A stretch of DNA of 64,000 nucleotides from an uncultured Flavobacteriaceae bacterium. GTDB taxonomy: Bacteria > Bacteroidota > Bacteroidia > Flavobacteriales > Flavobacteriaceae. The first letter of the stretch is position 1, and every line of letters starts with the position of its first letter. The stretch is taken from positions 1 through 64,000 of the forward strand of contig CAJQNZ010000003.1 in the NCBI GenBank assembly GCA_905479835.1. Direction: 5' to 3'. Below the pieces are notes generated by a model, which saw nothing but the letters and a program-made list of their open reading frames with translations, was not told where the DNA came from and ran no database searches. Position numbers and translations under genes: made by a program. This document shows positions 11,683 to 21,732 of this stretch, in pieces.

Positions 11683-12321
11683 ATGAAAAAAATAGTAATT
11701 TTAATATTCGCATTAATAAGTTCAATTTCTTATAGTCAAGATGCTAAAGCATTATTGGATGATGTTGCTCAAAAAGTTAAATCGTATGACAATATATATA
11801 TCGAGTTTGAGCATAAACTTGACAATAGAATAGCCAATTTACATCAAGAAGCCAAAGGAAATTCTACATTACAAGGTGATTTATATCATTTTAATTATAT
11901 GGGTGCTCAGCATATGTATGATGGCACTAAAATATATATGATCATTCACGAGTTTGAAGAAGTAGTAATTAAAGAGCCTAATACTGATGATGAAACGAGT
12001 ATTACTCCTTCTAAAATGTTGACATTTTATGAAAATGGATTCACATATGATATGGATATATTACAAAATGTAAACGGCAGAAAAATTCAATTTGTAAAAT
12101 TAACTCCTATCAATAGTGACTCAGAAATGAAATCGGTTTTACTAGGAATTGACAGTGTTACGAAACATATCTATAAAGTTATTGAAACTGGTAAAGATGA
12201 TACTGTAACAACAATTACAATATCTAAATTCGTTACAAACCAACCTATTTCAGATAAGTTATTTACCTTTGACAAAGAAAAATTTACCGCAAAAGGGTAC
12301 GATATTACCGAACCAAAATAA
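11683..12321 (+). CDS. lolA: Outer-membrane lipoprotein carrier protein, LolA-like
   Basis: Periplasmic protein of the LolA family, which shuttles lipoproteins from the LolCDE complex to the outer membrane. The 212-residue protein has a clear Sec signal peptide (KKIVILIFALISSISYSQ) followed by the LolA beta-barrel-like fold. The pattern of residues near the start (AKALLDDVAQKVKSYDNIYIEFEH) is typical of Bacteroidota LolA. It lies 9 bases after ftsK, as it often does in flavobacteria, and just before an LptF/G permease, so the block handles lipoprotein and LPS traffic. Confidence 0.85.
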   Translation: MKKIVILIFALISSISYSQDAKALLDDVAQKVKSYDNIYIEFEHKLDNRIANLHQEAKGNSTLQGDLYHFNYMGAQHMYDGTKIYMIIHEFEEVVIKEPNTDDETSITPSKMLTFYENGFTYDMDILQNVNGRKIQFVKLTPINSDSEMKSVLLGIDSVTKHIYKVIETGKDDTVTTITISKFVTNQPISDKLFTFDKEKFTAKGYDITEPK

Positions 12322-12327
12322 TACTGT

Positions 12328-13767
12328 TTGAAAAAACTTGATGTTTATATCATTAAGAGCTTTTTAAAGCCTTTTTTCGCCACATTTTTCGTCATTCTAT
12401 TTGTTCTTGTTATGCAAGGAGTTTGGTTAGGATTTGACGAGATTTCTGGTAAAGGAATAGAATTGGGTTTCATCTTAAAATTTATTGGATACTTAACATT
12501 GACGGTAGTTCCTATGGCAATGCCAATAGGAATTCTGTTATCATCTATAATGGCTGTTGGAAATTTTGCTGAAAACTATGAGTTTGCCGCAATAAAATCT
12601 GCTGGGATATCATTACGCAGGTTTATTGCTCCTATTATGTTTTTGACGATTTTCTTAAGTGGAATTAATTTCTTGTTTTTGAATTATGTATATCCACATG
12701 CAATGCTTAAACAGAAGAATATGTTTAGCAATATCAAGAAAAAACAACCAGCACTAGCATTGGTAGCTGGAAGTTTCAATACCGATATTCCTGGATATGT
12801 GATCATGTTTGACGAGAAATATGGGGAGGAACAGAATTTTTTAAAAAATGTTCAGATTTCAGATTTATCTTCTAATTATGGTAAGACAAAAGTCATTACA
12901 GCTAAAGAAGCAGAAATTACATCTGAAGAAGGGAGTCGCTATATGACCTTTATATTAAAGGATGGAAATTATTATGAAGATAATACCAATAAACGTGACT
13001 TAAAAAAGAAAAGATTAAAAATGCCTTTTTCAAAAGCTACTTTTGAAAAATATACAATTAATATTGATATCTCATCTTTTAGCAATACAGATATAGACTC
13101 TATAAGAGTTGATAAACATCAACAGATGTTGAGTTTAAAGCAATTGGTTTCTCAATCAGACACTACTAAAATTAAATTTAACAACAATCTTGCGATACGA
13201 TCCAATAATTTACATTCAAGTTTAGGAGGAAAGGAACTCCGTCCCTATCCAGATTCAATTCCAAACCAAAAATTGAATTCTGATATTTTAGAAAATTTCA
13301 ATTTAATGCAAAAAACAGGTGTTATCGCTAATGCTCAACAACATAATAAAAGAGAATTAGAAAATCTAGAGCGAAAAGTATCCATTTTTAAAAGAGAACG
13401 AAAAATCCTTAATTTATACGATTACGAATATCATTATAGAATTGCTTTTTCGTTTGCTTGCTTGGTTTTATTTTTTATTGGAGCACCTTTGGGTTCTATT
13501 ATTAGAAAAGGAGGATTTGGTTTGCCTATGGTATTGGCAATTGTTATTTTTGTGACCTATTTCTTTATCTCTTCTTTTGGAAGAAATCTAGCAGAAGAAA
13601 GTGCAATTTCAGCAGCATTGGGAGGGTGGTTATCTACATTAATTCTATTGCCTTTTGGGGTTTTATTGACACGAAGAGCTGCCAAGGATAAAGGAATTTT
13701 TAATATTGATACATTTATTGAAAACATAAAAATATTTTTTAATAAATTAATTTTCAAAAAAAATTAA
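12328..13767 (+). CDS. LptF/LptG family LPS export permease
   Basis: Inner-membrane subunit of the LptBFG exporter that extracts LPS from the membrane. The 479-residue protein has membrane helices at the N-terminus (residues 10-120), a large periplasmic beta-jellyroll domain, and three C-terminal helices (about 370-460), the YjgP/YjgQ pattern. LptF and LptG cannot be told apart here, so no symbol is given. The start is TTG at 12328, giving [16 protein letters not shown], which matches the usual N-terminus; no ATG lies in frame before the first helix. The partner ATPase LptB is encoded at 60662. Confidence 0.9.
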   Translation: MKKLDVYIIKSFLKPFFATFFVILFVLVMQGVWLGFDEISGKGIELGFILKFIGYLTLTVVPMAMPIGILLSSIMAVGNFAENYEFAAIKSAGISLRRFIAPIMFLTIFLSGINFLFLNYVYPHAMLKQKNMFSNIKKKQPALALVAGSFNTDIPGYVIMFDEKYGEEQNFLKNVQISDLSSNYGKTKVITAKEAEITSEEGSRYMTFILKDGNYYEDNTNKRDLKKKRLKMPFSKATFEKYTINIDISSFSNTDIDSIRVDKHQQMLSLKQLVSQSDTTKIKFNNNLAIRSNNLHSSLGGKELRPYPDSIPNQKLNSDILENFNLMQKTGVIANAQQHNKRELENLERKVSIFKRERKILNLYDYEYHYRIAFSFACLVLFFIGAPLGSIIRKGGFGLPMVLAIVIFVTYFFISSFGRNLAEESAISAALGGWLSTLILLPFGVLLTRRAAKDKGIFNIDTFIENIKIFFNKLIFKKN

Positions 13768-13774
13768 AAAACAA

Positions 13775-14899
13775 ATGGAAACGATTGCAAAAAAAATTAA
13801 ACTGCATACCATAGAAGAAGCTATTGAAGATATTAAAAATGGTAAAGTTGTAATCGTTGTAGATGACGAAAACCGTGAAAACGAAGGTGATTTTATTGCA
13901 GCAGCTGAAATGGTTACACCTGAAATGATTAATTTCATGGCTACACATGGAAGAGGTCTTATCTGTGCTCCTATCACTGAAACAAGACGTACAGAATTGG
14001 ATCTTGAAATGATGGTTCAAAACAATACTGTGCTACATAACACTCAATTCACAGTATCGGTTGATTTAATAGGTCATGGATGTACCACTGGTATTTCTGT
14101 AAGTGATCGATCAAAAACGATACTTGCACTGGTAAATGATGATACCAAATCACATGATCTGGGAAAACCTGGACACATATTTCCTTTGAGAGCAAGAAAT
14201 GGTGGTGTTTTAAGAAGAACTGGACATACAGAAGCTGCGGTAGATCTTGCAAGATTGGCTGGTTTTAAGCCTGCAGGAATACTTGTTGAAATCTTAAATG
14301 AAGATGGAACTATGGCAAGATTACCTCAACTTTATGAAGTTGCAAAGCAATTTGACCTGAAATTAATCTCAATTGAAGATTTAGTTGCATACAGAATGAG
14401 ACACGATTCATTAATTGAAAAGATTGAAGATTTTAATTTAGAAACTCGTTTTGGAGAATTCAGACTTAGGGCTTATAAGCAAACAACTAATGATCAAGTA
14501 CATATTGCACTTACCACTGGTGAATGGAAAGAAGATGACAAAGTACTTATAAAAGTAAATTCTACACTTATTAATAATGCTTTGGGTTTACTGACTAATA
14601 ATCCTGACGAAAAGTTCCACCGAATATTTGATTTGATCAAGAAACAAAAAGCTGGTGCCGTTGTATTTATCAATCAAGAAAATCAATCGCAAAATTTAAT
14701 GAATGAATTAACTGCCCTTAAAGGTGAAAAATCAAATTTAAGAGTTGATATGGACGAAAAAGATTTTGGAATTGGTGCGCAAATATTACATGATTTAGGG
14801 ATTTCAAAACTGAGTGTAATGTCTAACACTTCCAGCACTGCAAAACGTGTAGGAGTTACAGGTTATGGATTAGAAATAATAGATTACGTTAATTATTAA
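13775..14899 (+). CDS. ribB: 3,4-dihydroxy-2-butanone-4-phosphate synthase with degenerate GTP cyclohydrolase II domain (RibBA/RibBX-like)
   Basis: The N-terminal domain (about residues 1-205) makes the four-carbon unit of riboflavin from ribulose 5-phosphate; its acidic metal motif [11 protein letters not shown] and the [13 protein letters not shown] segment are intact. The C-terminal domain (about 210-374) aligns with GTP cyclohydrolase II, including [13 protein letters not shown] and [12 protein letters not shown]. However, the zinc-binding motif that normally reads SECLTGD...CDC is replaced by [16 protein letters not shown] with no Cys, and the RQEGRGIGL motif is replaced by [15 protein letters not shown] activity is therefore unlikely, as described for RibBX proteins. 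Last gene of the tpx-ftsK run; ribH lies at 32879. Confidence 0.9.
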   Translation: METIAKKIKLHTIEEAIEDIKNGKVVIVVDDENRENEGDFIAAAEMVTPEMINFMATHGRGLICAPITETRRTELDLEMMVQNNTVLHNTQFTVSVDLIGHGCTTGISVSDRSKTILALVNDDTKSHDLGKPGHIFPLRARNGGVLRRTGHTEAAVDLARLAGFKPAGILVEILNEDGTMARLPQLYEVAKQFDLKLISIEDLVAYRMRHDSLIEKIEDFNLETRFGEFRLRAYKQTTNDQVHIALTTGEWKEDDKVLIKVNSTLINNALGLLTNNPDEKFHRIFDLIKKQKAGAVVFINQENQSQNLMNELTALKGEKSNLRVDMDEKDFGIGAQILHDLGISKLSVMSNTSSTAKRVGVTGYGLEIIDYVNY

Positions 14900-14923
14900 T
14901 AGTCGTTAAACAATTTTCTTGCT

Positions 14924-15622
14924 ATGAAAAAAAGAATGTCTGTATTGCTTTTAAGTTCCTTTATTCTTTTTTCATGTGTTGAAGAGAAACAAAGAAAAGC
15001 ATCTCAAGAACAATTTGTTCTAAATATCAATATTTTAAATGCAGACGGAAATGTATCTTACTTACATAAACTTACCGATTCCAAAACTATCGTTTCAGAT
15101 TCTGCTATAATAAAAAATAATAAAGTGGTTTTTAAAGGTACTGTTGCTTATCCAGAACGATATCTACTTACTATTACAAACGTTTTTGGAGGTAAATTAA
15201 TTATTCTTGAAAATGATTCAATCAATATTGAAGCTAACAAAGATGACTTAACAAAAGCAATAATTTCAGACTCACCCATAAATACTGAACTGTCTAATGT
15301 GCAACAAAAATCAATGCGTATTTACGATAAAATGGACTTATTCTTTCCAGATTTACAACGCGCAAGACTAGAAAATGATGCTGAAAAATTAAGTGAGATA
15401 ACTTTAAAAATGAAAGCTATCGAACAAGAAAACATTGATTTTAATTATACATACGCTAGTGAAAATCCAAACTCTTATATATCAGCAATGATATTGAATG
15501 ATCTATCTAAAAGAGATTCTATAGATATTTCTAAAATAAAAAATATTTACGATACTTTCTCTGATGAAGTAAAAAAAAATGCTGATGCTGAGCAAATAAA
15601 CTTGCTACTCTCGGTTCATTAA
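14924..15622 (+). CDS. DUF4369-type lipoprotein without thioredoxin domain
   Basis: The 232-residue protein has a lipoprotein signal (SSFILFSC) so the mature form is lipid-anchored. Residues about 28-110 (LNINILNADGNVSYLHKL to IILENDSINIE) resemble the DUF4369 domain that precedes thioredoxin-like domains in Bacteroidota TlpA/ResA-type proteins. Here the protein stops after a helical segment and has no CxxC thioredoxin domain. Its last 18 bases overlap the end of the convergent pepE gene, so a former C-terminal part may have been lost. Function unknown. Confidence 0.7.
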   Translation: MKKRMSVLLLSSFILFSCVEEKQRKASQEQFVLNINILNADGNVSYLHKLTDSKTIVSDSAIIKNNKVVFKGTVAYPERYLLTITNVFGGKLIILENDSINIEANKDDLTKAIISDSPINTELSNVQQKSMRIYDKMDLFFPDLQRARLENDAEKLSEITLKMKAIEQENIDFNYTYASENPNSYISAMILNDLSKRDSIDISKIKNIYDTFSDEVKKNADAEQINLLLSVH

Positions 15623-16321
15623 AAAACTTATATCTGTATCGGTTGGAATTTCTTCTGGAGATTCATTTGGCATAAATAAACGTGCAGATAATTCTCCTTT
15701 CAATGTAACTTGGTCACCTATTACACTTAACCAACTTCCTTCTCGTAATCCTAAAACAGGAAGGCTATTAAACTTATGAAACTCCTTAATTCGTGTTTCT
15801 CGTGTTTCTCCCATATGTGTAGAAGTAGGATCTGGATCCAAATAATGTGGATTAATATTGAAATTTATAAATTGTAATGTATCGAAACTAGGAGGATAAA
15901 CAATTGGCATATCATTAGTCGTTTTTATATTTACACCAGTAATATTACTTCCAGCACTTGTACCGAAATAACGTATACCTTTATGAACACTTGTTTTTAA
16001 AACTTCTATCAAATTATTTTTATACAATTGATTTACTAGTTCGAAAGTGTTACCTCCTCCAGTAAAAATCCCTTGACATTCTTCAATCGCAGAAATAGGA
16101 TTATCAAACTCGTGAATTCCTTTTACTTTAATATCAATCTTGTCAAAGCCTTTTCTTGCAATTGCAGTGTATTCATCATATGAAATTCCTCCAGGACGCG
16201 CATAAGGAATAAAAAGTATTTCGGAAATACCTTTAAAAAATAGACTTAATTCAGGTAATATATACTCTAAATAAACTTTTCCATGAACTGTAGATGTGCT
16301 TGCTATCAATAAATTTTTCAT
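15605..16321 (-). CDS. pepE: Dipeptidase E (peptidase E, family S51)
   Basis: Serine peptidase that cleaves Asp-X dipeptides. The nucleophile Ser is in GTSAGSN, preceded by the GGGNTFEL motif of the family. I prefer the ATG at 16321 (MKNLLIASTS, 238 aa), because this matches the N-terminus and roughly 230-residue length of PepE; the track's 16348 start adds nine residues not expected in the family. It is cytosolic, convergent with the DUF4369-type gene and divergent from the next gene. Confidence 0.9.
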   Translation of the reverse strand: MKNLLIASTSTVHGKVYLEYILPELSLFFKGISEILFIPYARPGGISYDEYTAIARKGFDKIDIKVKGIHEFDNPISAIEECQGIFTGGGNTFELVNQLYKNNLIEVLKTSVHKGIRYFGTSAGSNITGVNIKTTNDMPIVYPPSFDTLQFINFNINPHYLDPDPTSTHMGETRETRIKEFHKFNSLPVLGLREGSWLSVIGDQVTLKGELSARLFMPNESPEEIPTDTDISFLMNRE

Positions 16322-16419
16322 CAAAATATTTTTATCAAAAATAATCAAAATAACGCTTTAACAAAAGTTTACAATTGCTTTAATAGATTTTTAGTATTTC
16401 AAAAGTTTTATTTGTGTTA

Positions 16420-17208
16420 ATGAAAAATTTGCTAACCACAATTTTATTTTTTTTATTAATATTTAATTGTTACTCACAAGATGATCGCAACAATATAAAA
16501 GGCCTTATTACACATTTTGAAACTCCTGTTCAAGATATTCATATAATAAACCTAAACTCAAACAAAGGAACTATAAGTGATACAAATGGTCGTTTTAAAA
16601 TTGATGTAATGGTAAATGACATCTTATTTATTTCACATCTAGAATATAAATCAACAAAAATAACTGTAAAACAAATAGATCTTGAAAAAGGACAGTTGAA
16701 AATTTATATAGAAACTTTCACCAATTATTTAGAAACTGTTGAATTAAAGAATCATAACTTATCAGGAAACTTACAAGAAGATACAAATAGCGTAGATATT
16801 GATACCATAATAAAAAAGTATGCACTTCAACGAAACTTTATGAAGTTAGCAGCAATGCCAAGTAAAAAAAGTAGGCAAGTAAACTTTGAAAAACCAATAC
16901 TAAATAATGTCGACCCTACTTATATCGGAGGTGGCGGAGTTAGTTTAGGTGGAATTCCAATAAGAGATAAAGAAAATGAATTAAGACGTGAATTACAGTT
17001 TAAAAAAAGTGTTCCAGATGAATTAATTCAAGATTTTGGAGAAAAATATTTTATTGAAGAATTATACATTCCCAAAGAAGAAATATACCTTTTTATAAGT
17101 TATTGTGAGTCTGAAGAAATATTCAAACTCTATAAAAATAATGAAATATTAAAAATATTGACAATTTTCACGCAAGAGAGTAAAAGATATCTTGAAATTA
17201 AAGAGTGA
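16420..17208 (+). CDS. Secreted protein with carboxypeptidase-like regulatory domain
   Basis: The 262-residue product has a signal peptide (MKNLLTTILFFLLIFNCYSQ) and then a CarboxypepD_reg-like beta-sandwich at about residues 27-100 (IKGLITHFETPVQDIHIINL to LKIYIETF). This domain often begins TonB-dependent receptors, but no plug or barrel follows. The C-terminal 150 residues are not recognised. I chose ATG 16420 over the track's GTG 16414, since it gives a normal signal peptide. Function unknown; possibly an outer-membrane-associated or polysaccharide-related protein. Confidence 0.7.
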   Translation: MKNLLTTILFFLLIFNCYSQDDRNNIKGLITHFETPVQDIHIINLNSNKGTISDTNGRFKIDVMVNDILFISHLEYKSTKITVKQIDLEKGQLKIYIETFTNYLETVELKNHNLSGNLQEDTNSVDIDTIIKKYALQRNFMKLAAMPSKKSRQVNFEKPILNNVDPTYIGGGGVSLGGIPIRDKENELRRELQFKKSVPDELIQDFGEKYFIEELYIPKEEIYLFISYCESEEIFKLYKNNEILKILTIFTQESKRYLEIKE

Positions 17209-17218
17209 AAACTGATTA

Positions 17219-18166
17219 TCAATTTTTTTTATTTCTAAACATAAAATAAAAACCAACCAATACCATTGGTATACTCAATAATTGTCCTGTATTCAACCCA
17301 AGATTAAACATAGATTCAATTCCTCCTTGACCTTCTTTTAAAAATTCAATAAAAAATCTTACAGACCATAGCAAAACCATAAATAGACCAAATAAATAAC
17401 CAGGTTTTTCCTTTTTATCCGTTTTCCAATATACAAACCAAAGTAGTATAAATACTCCTAAATAACTTAACGCTTCAAATAGTTGAGTAGGATATCTTAC
17501 AGGAACACTTGCCAGTACTTCTTTATAATTGGAACTATTACCTATTAATTGATATGCATCTTCATAATTATTTTTACTGGTAATTGTCATTGCTTCTCTT
17601 TTACCAATATCATTTCTAATAAATCGAACGCCTAGTGGCGAATCAGTTATTTTTCCTACGATCTCAGAATTCATAAAATTTCCAAGTCTTACGAACATTG
17701 CACCTGAAGCAACAGGAACAACGATCCGGTCAAGAATCCATAAGACACTTTTATATTTATATTTTCTACGATATAATATCATAGCAGTTATAATTCCTAT
17801 TGCAGCACCATGACTTGCCAATCCTGCATAACCTACAAATGAATACCCTTGAATAAAGCCAAATAAAGTACCATTGGCATCTTTAGCAATCGGTAAAAAT
17901 ATTTCTATCAAGTTATTCTTATAGCTATCCCAATTGTAGAAAAACACTTCTCCAAGTCTTGCTCCTACAAGTGTTGCAATCACAACATACATAAATAAAG
18001 AATCTACATATTCTTCAGCAACATTTTCATTTTTATATATTTTCTTCATGATCTGGATTCCCAATAAGAAAGCAATCACGAACATCAGACCATAATAACG
18101 AATCGGTAAAGGTCCTAGTCTAAAAATTTCTGGTGATGGATTCCAATCAAATACAAGTTGTAACAT
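17219..18166 (-). CDS. lgt: Prolipoprotein diacylglyceryl transferase
   Basis: Inner-membrane enzyme that attaches diacylglycerol to the lipobox Cys of prolipoproteins, the first step in making the many lipoproteins seen in this window. The 315-residue protein has about seven membrane helices, the N-terminal RLGPLPIRYYGLMF segment, and the Lgt signature around RLGNFMNSEIVG. It carries a longer loop between helices 4 and 5 than the E. coli protein. It is the last gene of a cysS-yidD-lgt operon. Confidence 0.96.
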   Translation of the reverse strand: MLQLVFDWNPSPEIFRLGPLPIRYYGLMFVIAFLLGIQIMKKIYKNENVAEEYVDSLFMYVVIATLVGARLGEVFFYNWDSYKNNLIEIFLPIAKDANGTLFGFIQGYSFVGYAGLASHGAAIGIITAMILYRRKYKYKSVLWILDRIVVPVASGAMFVRLGNFMNSEIVGKITDSPLGVRFIRNDIGKREAMTITSKNNYEDAYQLIGNSSNYKEVLASVPVRYPTQLFEALSYLGVFILLWFVYWKTDKKEKPGYLFGLFMVLLWSVRFFIEFLKEGQGGIESMFNLGLNTGQLLSIPMVLVGFYFMFRNKKN

Positions 18167-18177
18167 ATCTATTAAAT

Positions 18178-18429
18178 TTATTTTTTATCTTTTTTTTCTG
18201 GAACTGGATCATATCCACTATTTCCCCAAGGATGACAACTTAAAATTCTTTTTATAGCCAATAATCCTCCGGAAAATACTCCATGTTTATGAAATGCTTC
18301 TATTGCATAATGTGAACATGTAGGTGAATATCTACATGATGATGGCGTATATGGCGAAATTGCTGCTTGATAAAATCGCACGACCCATATAAATGGAACT
18401 GCAAATACTATTGCCATTTTCTTAAACAT
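18178..18429 (-). CDS. yidD: Membrane protein insertion efficiency factor
   Basis: Small membrane-associated protein that helps YidC-dependent insertion. The 83-residue protein has the family's Cys- and His-containing motif [11 protein letters not shown] near residues 32-42 and the [13 protein letters not shown] ending. It overlaps the cysS stop by one base (TAATG). Confidence 0.95.
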   Translation of the reverse strand: MFKKMAIVFAVPFIWVVRFYQAAISPYTPSSCRYSPTCSHYAIEAFHKHGVFSGGLLAIKRILSCHPWGNSGYDPVPEKKDKK

Positions 18430-19910
18430 TAATTTATAGAAAAAGTTGTCCCTTCTTTTCCATCTTTCAATTGAATCCCCATTTCTAGTAATTCATCACG
18501 TATCTTATCTGATAAAGCCCAATCCTTATTATCTCGTGCATCTTTCCGCATTTGAATCAACATCTCTATAACACTAGAAAGTTTATTTTCACCATCCACA
18601 CTTTCGACAGTATCTTTCAATCCTAATACTTTATATACGAATACATGCATCGTATCTGTCAATTCAATTAAATCATCGGTAGAAATTGTTTCATTTCCTT
18701 CTTTTACAGAGTTGATAAACCTTGTCGCTTCAAATAAAGTAGCAATTAAAACAGGCGTATTAAAATCATCATTCATTGCTTCATAACAATTCTGTTTCCA
18801 AGATTGTATATTCAATGTTGAATCATTTGAAGGCACTATAATCTTTAAAGTTTTTATTGCTTCCATTAATTTAAAAAATCCTTTTTCGGAAGCCAACAAT
18901 GCAGCATCAGAAAAATCAAGAATACTTTTATAATTGGCCTGTAACATAAAGAATCGAACCACACTTGGTAAATAGGCTTTACTCAGATGCTCATTTTCTC
19001 CTGTAAAAAAATCATTAGGCAAAATATAATTTCCTGTAGATTTTGCCATCTTCTGTCCATTCAATGTCAACATATTAGTGTGCAACCAATAATTTACTGG
19101 TCCTACTCCATTGTTAATTTTTGATTGTGCAATTTCGCATTCATGATGAGGAAATTTTAAATCCATTCCTCCTCCATGAATGTCGAATGTTTCTCCAAGA
19201 TACTTCGTGCTCATTGCACTACATTCCAAGTGCCATCCAGGAAAACCATCACTCCATGGTGAAGGCCAACGCATGATATGACGCTCATCTGCTTTTTTCC
19301 AAAGTGCAAAGTCTTGAGGGTTTTTCTTTTCCGATTGACCGTCAAGAACTCTTGTATTATGAATAGAATCTTCTATATTTCTACCAGATAATATTCCGTA
19401 TTGCTCCTTTTCATTATATTTTAATACATCGAAATATACGGATCCATTTTTTTCATATGCCAATCCTTTTGACAAAATATCTTTAATAATTTCAATCTGC
19501 TCAACAATATGTCCTGTTGCTGTAGGTTCAATACTTGGTGGAAGAAAATTAAATGTATTCAATGTATTATGAAAATCTACTGTATAACGTTGAACGATTT
19601 CCATAGGCTCGAGTTGTTCTATACGAGCTTTCTTAGCAATTCTATCTTCACCTTCGTCTGCATCATTTTCTAAATGTCCTGCATCTGTAATATTACGAAC
19701 ATAACGCACTTTAAAACCCAGATGTAATAAATATCGAAAAATCATGTCAAATGACATAAACGTTCGCACATTTCCTAAATGGACATTACTATAAACTGTA
19801 GGTCCACACACATACATTCCTATCATACCTTCATTTATAGGTTTGAAATCTTCCTTCTTTTTAGAAAGGGAATTGTATACTTTGAGTGAATTTGTTTTAT
19901 ATAAATCCAT
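18429..19910 (-). CDS. cysS: Cysteinyl-tRNA synthetase
   Basis: Class I aminoacyl-tRNA synthetase charging tRNA-Cys. The 493-residue protein has the zinc Cys in MYVCGPTVY, the HIGH-type motif NVHLGNVR, the zinc-binding HLECSAMS and HHECEIAQS segments, and KMSKS-type KMAKSTGN. It is full length. It is the first gene of the cysS-yidD-lgt unit and divergent from meaB. Confidence 0.98.
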   Translation of the reverse strand: MDLYKTNSLKVYNSLSKKKEDFKPINEGMIGMYVCGPTVYSNVHLGNVRTFMSFDMIFRYLLHLGFKVRYVRNITDAGHLENDADEGEDRIAKKARIEQLEPMEIVQRYTVDFHNTLNTFNFLPPSIEPTATGHIVEQIEIIKDILSKGLAYEKNGSVYFDVLKYNEKEQYGILSGRNIEDSIHNTRVLDGQSEKKNPQDFALWKKADERHIMRWPSPWSDGFPGWHLECSAMSTKYLGETFDIHGGGMDLKFPHHECEIAQSKINNGVGPVNYWLHTNMLTLNGQKMAKSTGNYILPNDFFTGENEHLSKAYLPSVVRFFMLQANYKSILDFSDAALLASEKGFFKLMEAIKTLKIIVPSNDSTLNIQSWKQNCYEAMNDDFNTPVLIATLFEATRFINSVKEGNETISTDDLIELTDTMHVFVYKVLGLKDTVESVDGENKLSSVIEMLIQMRKDARDNKDWALSDKIRDELLEMGIQLKDGKEGTTFSIN

Positions 19911-20031
19911 AAATAATCTGTCCTTTTTAATTGTGGTAAAAATAGTAAGATTCTATCTCAGTTCAAAACAATCTATTCTTTTTAAAAAAAATCATATTTT
20001 TACAAATCTATAACACGCAAATGTTTAAAAA

Positions 20032-21018
20032 TTGAATAGTATTCATAATACTTCTGTGGATGAATTTGTAAAAGAAATACTAAATAACAATATTAGTTAT
20101 TTAAGTAGGGCAATTACATTGGTTGAAAGTAATAATTTAAAACATCAAGCAAAAGCTCATCAAATTTTAGAAAAGTGTCTTCCACATTCCAATAATTCAA
20201 TAAGAATAGGAATTACTGGTGTTCCTGGAGTAGGAAAAAGTACTTTTATTGAAGTATTTGGAAAATACCTGACAGGTCTTGGGAAAAAAGTTGCAGTATT
20301 GGCTATTGATCCGAGCAGCAGTATTCAAAAAGGAAGTATCCTTGGAGATAAAACGAGAATGCAAACGCTCGTAAATGATGACAATGCTTTTATTCGCCCT
20401 TCTCCTTCTGGAGAATCATTGGGTGGAGTTGCTAGAAAAACACGAGAAACGATTACACTATGTGAAGCAGCTGGACATGACGTGATTATTATTGAAACTG
20501 TAGGTGTAGGTCAATCAGAAACAACAGTTCATTCTATGGTAGATTTCTTTTTACTATTAAAACTTGCCAATGCTGGTGACGAATTACAAGGAATTAAACG
20601 TGGAATTATTGAAATGGCAGATGCCATTGCTATAAATAAAGCAGATGGATTGAATGTAAAAGAAACTAATCTTGCCAAAACAGAATTTGCTCGCGCTTTA
20701 CACCTTTTTCCTGCTAAAGAGAGTGATTGGATTCCGAAAGTGGTTACTTGTAGTGCTACAGAAAATATAGGTATTAAAGAGATATATGAAATGATTACTG
20801 AATACTTTACATTGACTCAAAAGAACGGTTATTTTTATCAAAAAAGGAATTTTCAAAATAAAAATTGGCTATTTGAAACAATTGACAATGAGTTGAAAAG
20901 TGACTTTTATCAAAATGATACTATTCAAAAAGAAATCGTAAAATCTATAAAAATGATTGAAAATCAAGAGATTAATCCTTTTCATGCTGCAAAAAAAATT
21001 TTAAAAATTAAAAGATAA
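20032..21018 (+). CDS. meaB: Methylmalonyl-CoA mutase-associated GTPase
   Basis: G3E-type P-loop GTPase that protects and reloads B12 in methylmalonyl-CoA mutase. The 328-residue protein has Walker A GVPGVGKST near residues 63-71, the ETVGVGQSE switch region and NKADG for guanine recognition. The start is TTG at 20032; the ATG at 20021 is out of frame and no in-frame ATG precedes the conserved region. No mutase gene is in the window. It is directly followed by a GT2 gene (TAA then ATG), which may be positional only. Confidence 0.92.
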   Translation: MNSIHNTSVDEFVKEILNNNISYLSRAITLVESNNLKHQAKAHQILEKCLPHSNNSIRIGITGVPGVGKSTFIEVFGKYLTGLGKKVAVLAIDPSSSIQKGSILGDKTRMQTLVNDDNAFIRPSPSGESLGGVARKTRETITLCEAAGHDVIIIETVGVGQSETTVHSMVDFFLLLKLANAGDELQGIKRGIIEMADAIAINKADGLNVKETNLAKTEFARALHLFPAKESDWIPKVVTCSATENIGIKEIYEMITEYFTLTQKNGYFYQKRNFQNKNWLFETIDNELKSDFYQNDTIQKEIVKSIKMIENQEINPFHAAKKILKIKR

Positions 21019-21732
21019 ATGAAATATCAGTTTACAATTATTGTTCCGGTATACAATGAAGAGGATAACTTGGATCGTGTTGAAAAAGAACTTTCTAATT
21101 ATATAACAATTGCATCGGTAAAAACCAAGATACTATTTGTAAATGATGGCAGTATAGACCAGAGTCAAGCAATAATTGAGCGAATATGTTCTGAAAATAA
21201 TGATTTTTCATTCATTTCATTTGAAAAAAACAAAGGCTTAAGTGCTGCCATAAGTGCTGGTTTTCAAAATGTCGACTCTGAACTGGTAGGATATATTGAT
21301 TCTGATCTGCAGACAGATCCAAAAGACTTTAATTTACTTCTAGATCACATTGATCAATATGATTTGGTCACTGGAGTTCGATCCAATCGTAAAGATTCAT
21401 TTGTAAAAAATATGTCTTCTACAATTGCCAATGGAATTCGACGTACATTTACACATGACGGAATGGATGATACTGGTTGTCCTTTAAAAGTTATCAAAAC
21501 TGATTTTGCCAAAAAAATCCCAATGTTTAAAGGTTTGCATCGTTTTTTACCTGCAATGATTCTACTTCAAGATGGAAAAATCATGCAAATTCCTGTTTCT
21601 CACTTTCCTCGTATTGCGGGAGAAGCAAAATATGGACTTTGGAATAGATTGATAGGTCCTTTAATTGATTGTTTCGCCTATTTATGGATGAAGAAAAAAT
21701 ACATCAATTATAAGATTGAAAAAAGAGGTTAA
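21019..21732 (+). CDS. Glycosyltransferase family 2, polyprenyl-phosphate sugar transferase-like
   Basis: The 237-residue GT-A fold protein resembles dolichol-phosphate mannose synthase and ArnC-type enzymes. It has IIVPVYNEEDNL at the N-terminus, the VNDGS motif, and the DSDLQTDP metal-binding motif near residue 93. It lacks the C-terminal membrane helices of ArnC and GtrB, like soluble DPM1 proteins. It begins immediately after meaB and overlaps the next gene by one base. With its neighbours it likely loads a sugar on a polyprenyl phosphate carrier. The sugar is unknown. Confidence 0.85.
   Translation: MKYQFTIIVPVYNEEDNLDRVEKELSNYITIASVKTKILFVNDGSIDQSQAIIERICSENNDFSFISFEKNKGLSAAISAGFQNVDSELVGYIDSDLQTDPKDFNLLLDHIDQYDLVTGVRSNRKDSFVKNMSSTIANGIRRTFTHDGMDDTGCPLKVIKTDFAKKIPMFKGLHRFLPAMILLQDGKIMQIPVSHFPRIAGEAKYGLWNRLIGPLIDCFAYLWMKKKYINYKIEKRG

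Noticed and set aside
16414-16419. GTG start for the carboxypeptidase-regulatory-domain protein
   Set aside because: The ATG two codons later gives the normal MKN signal peptide start.
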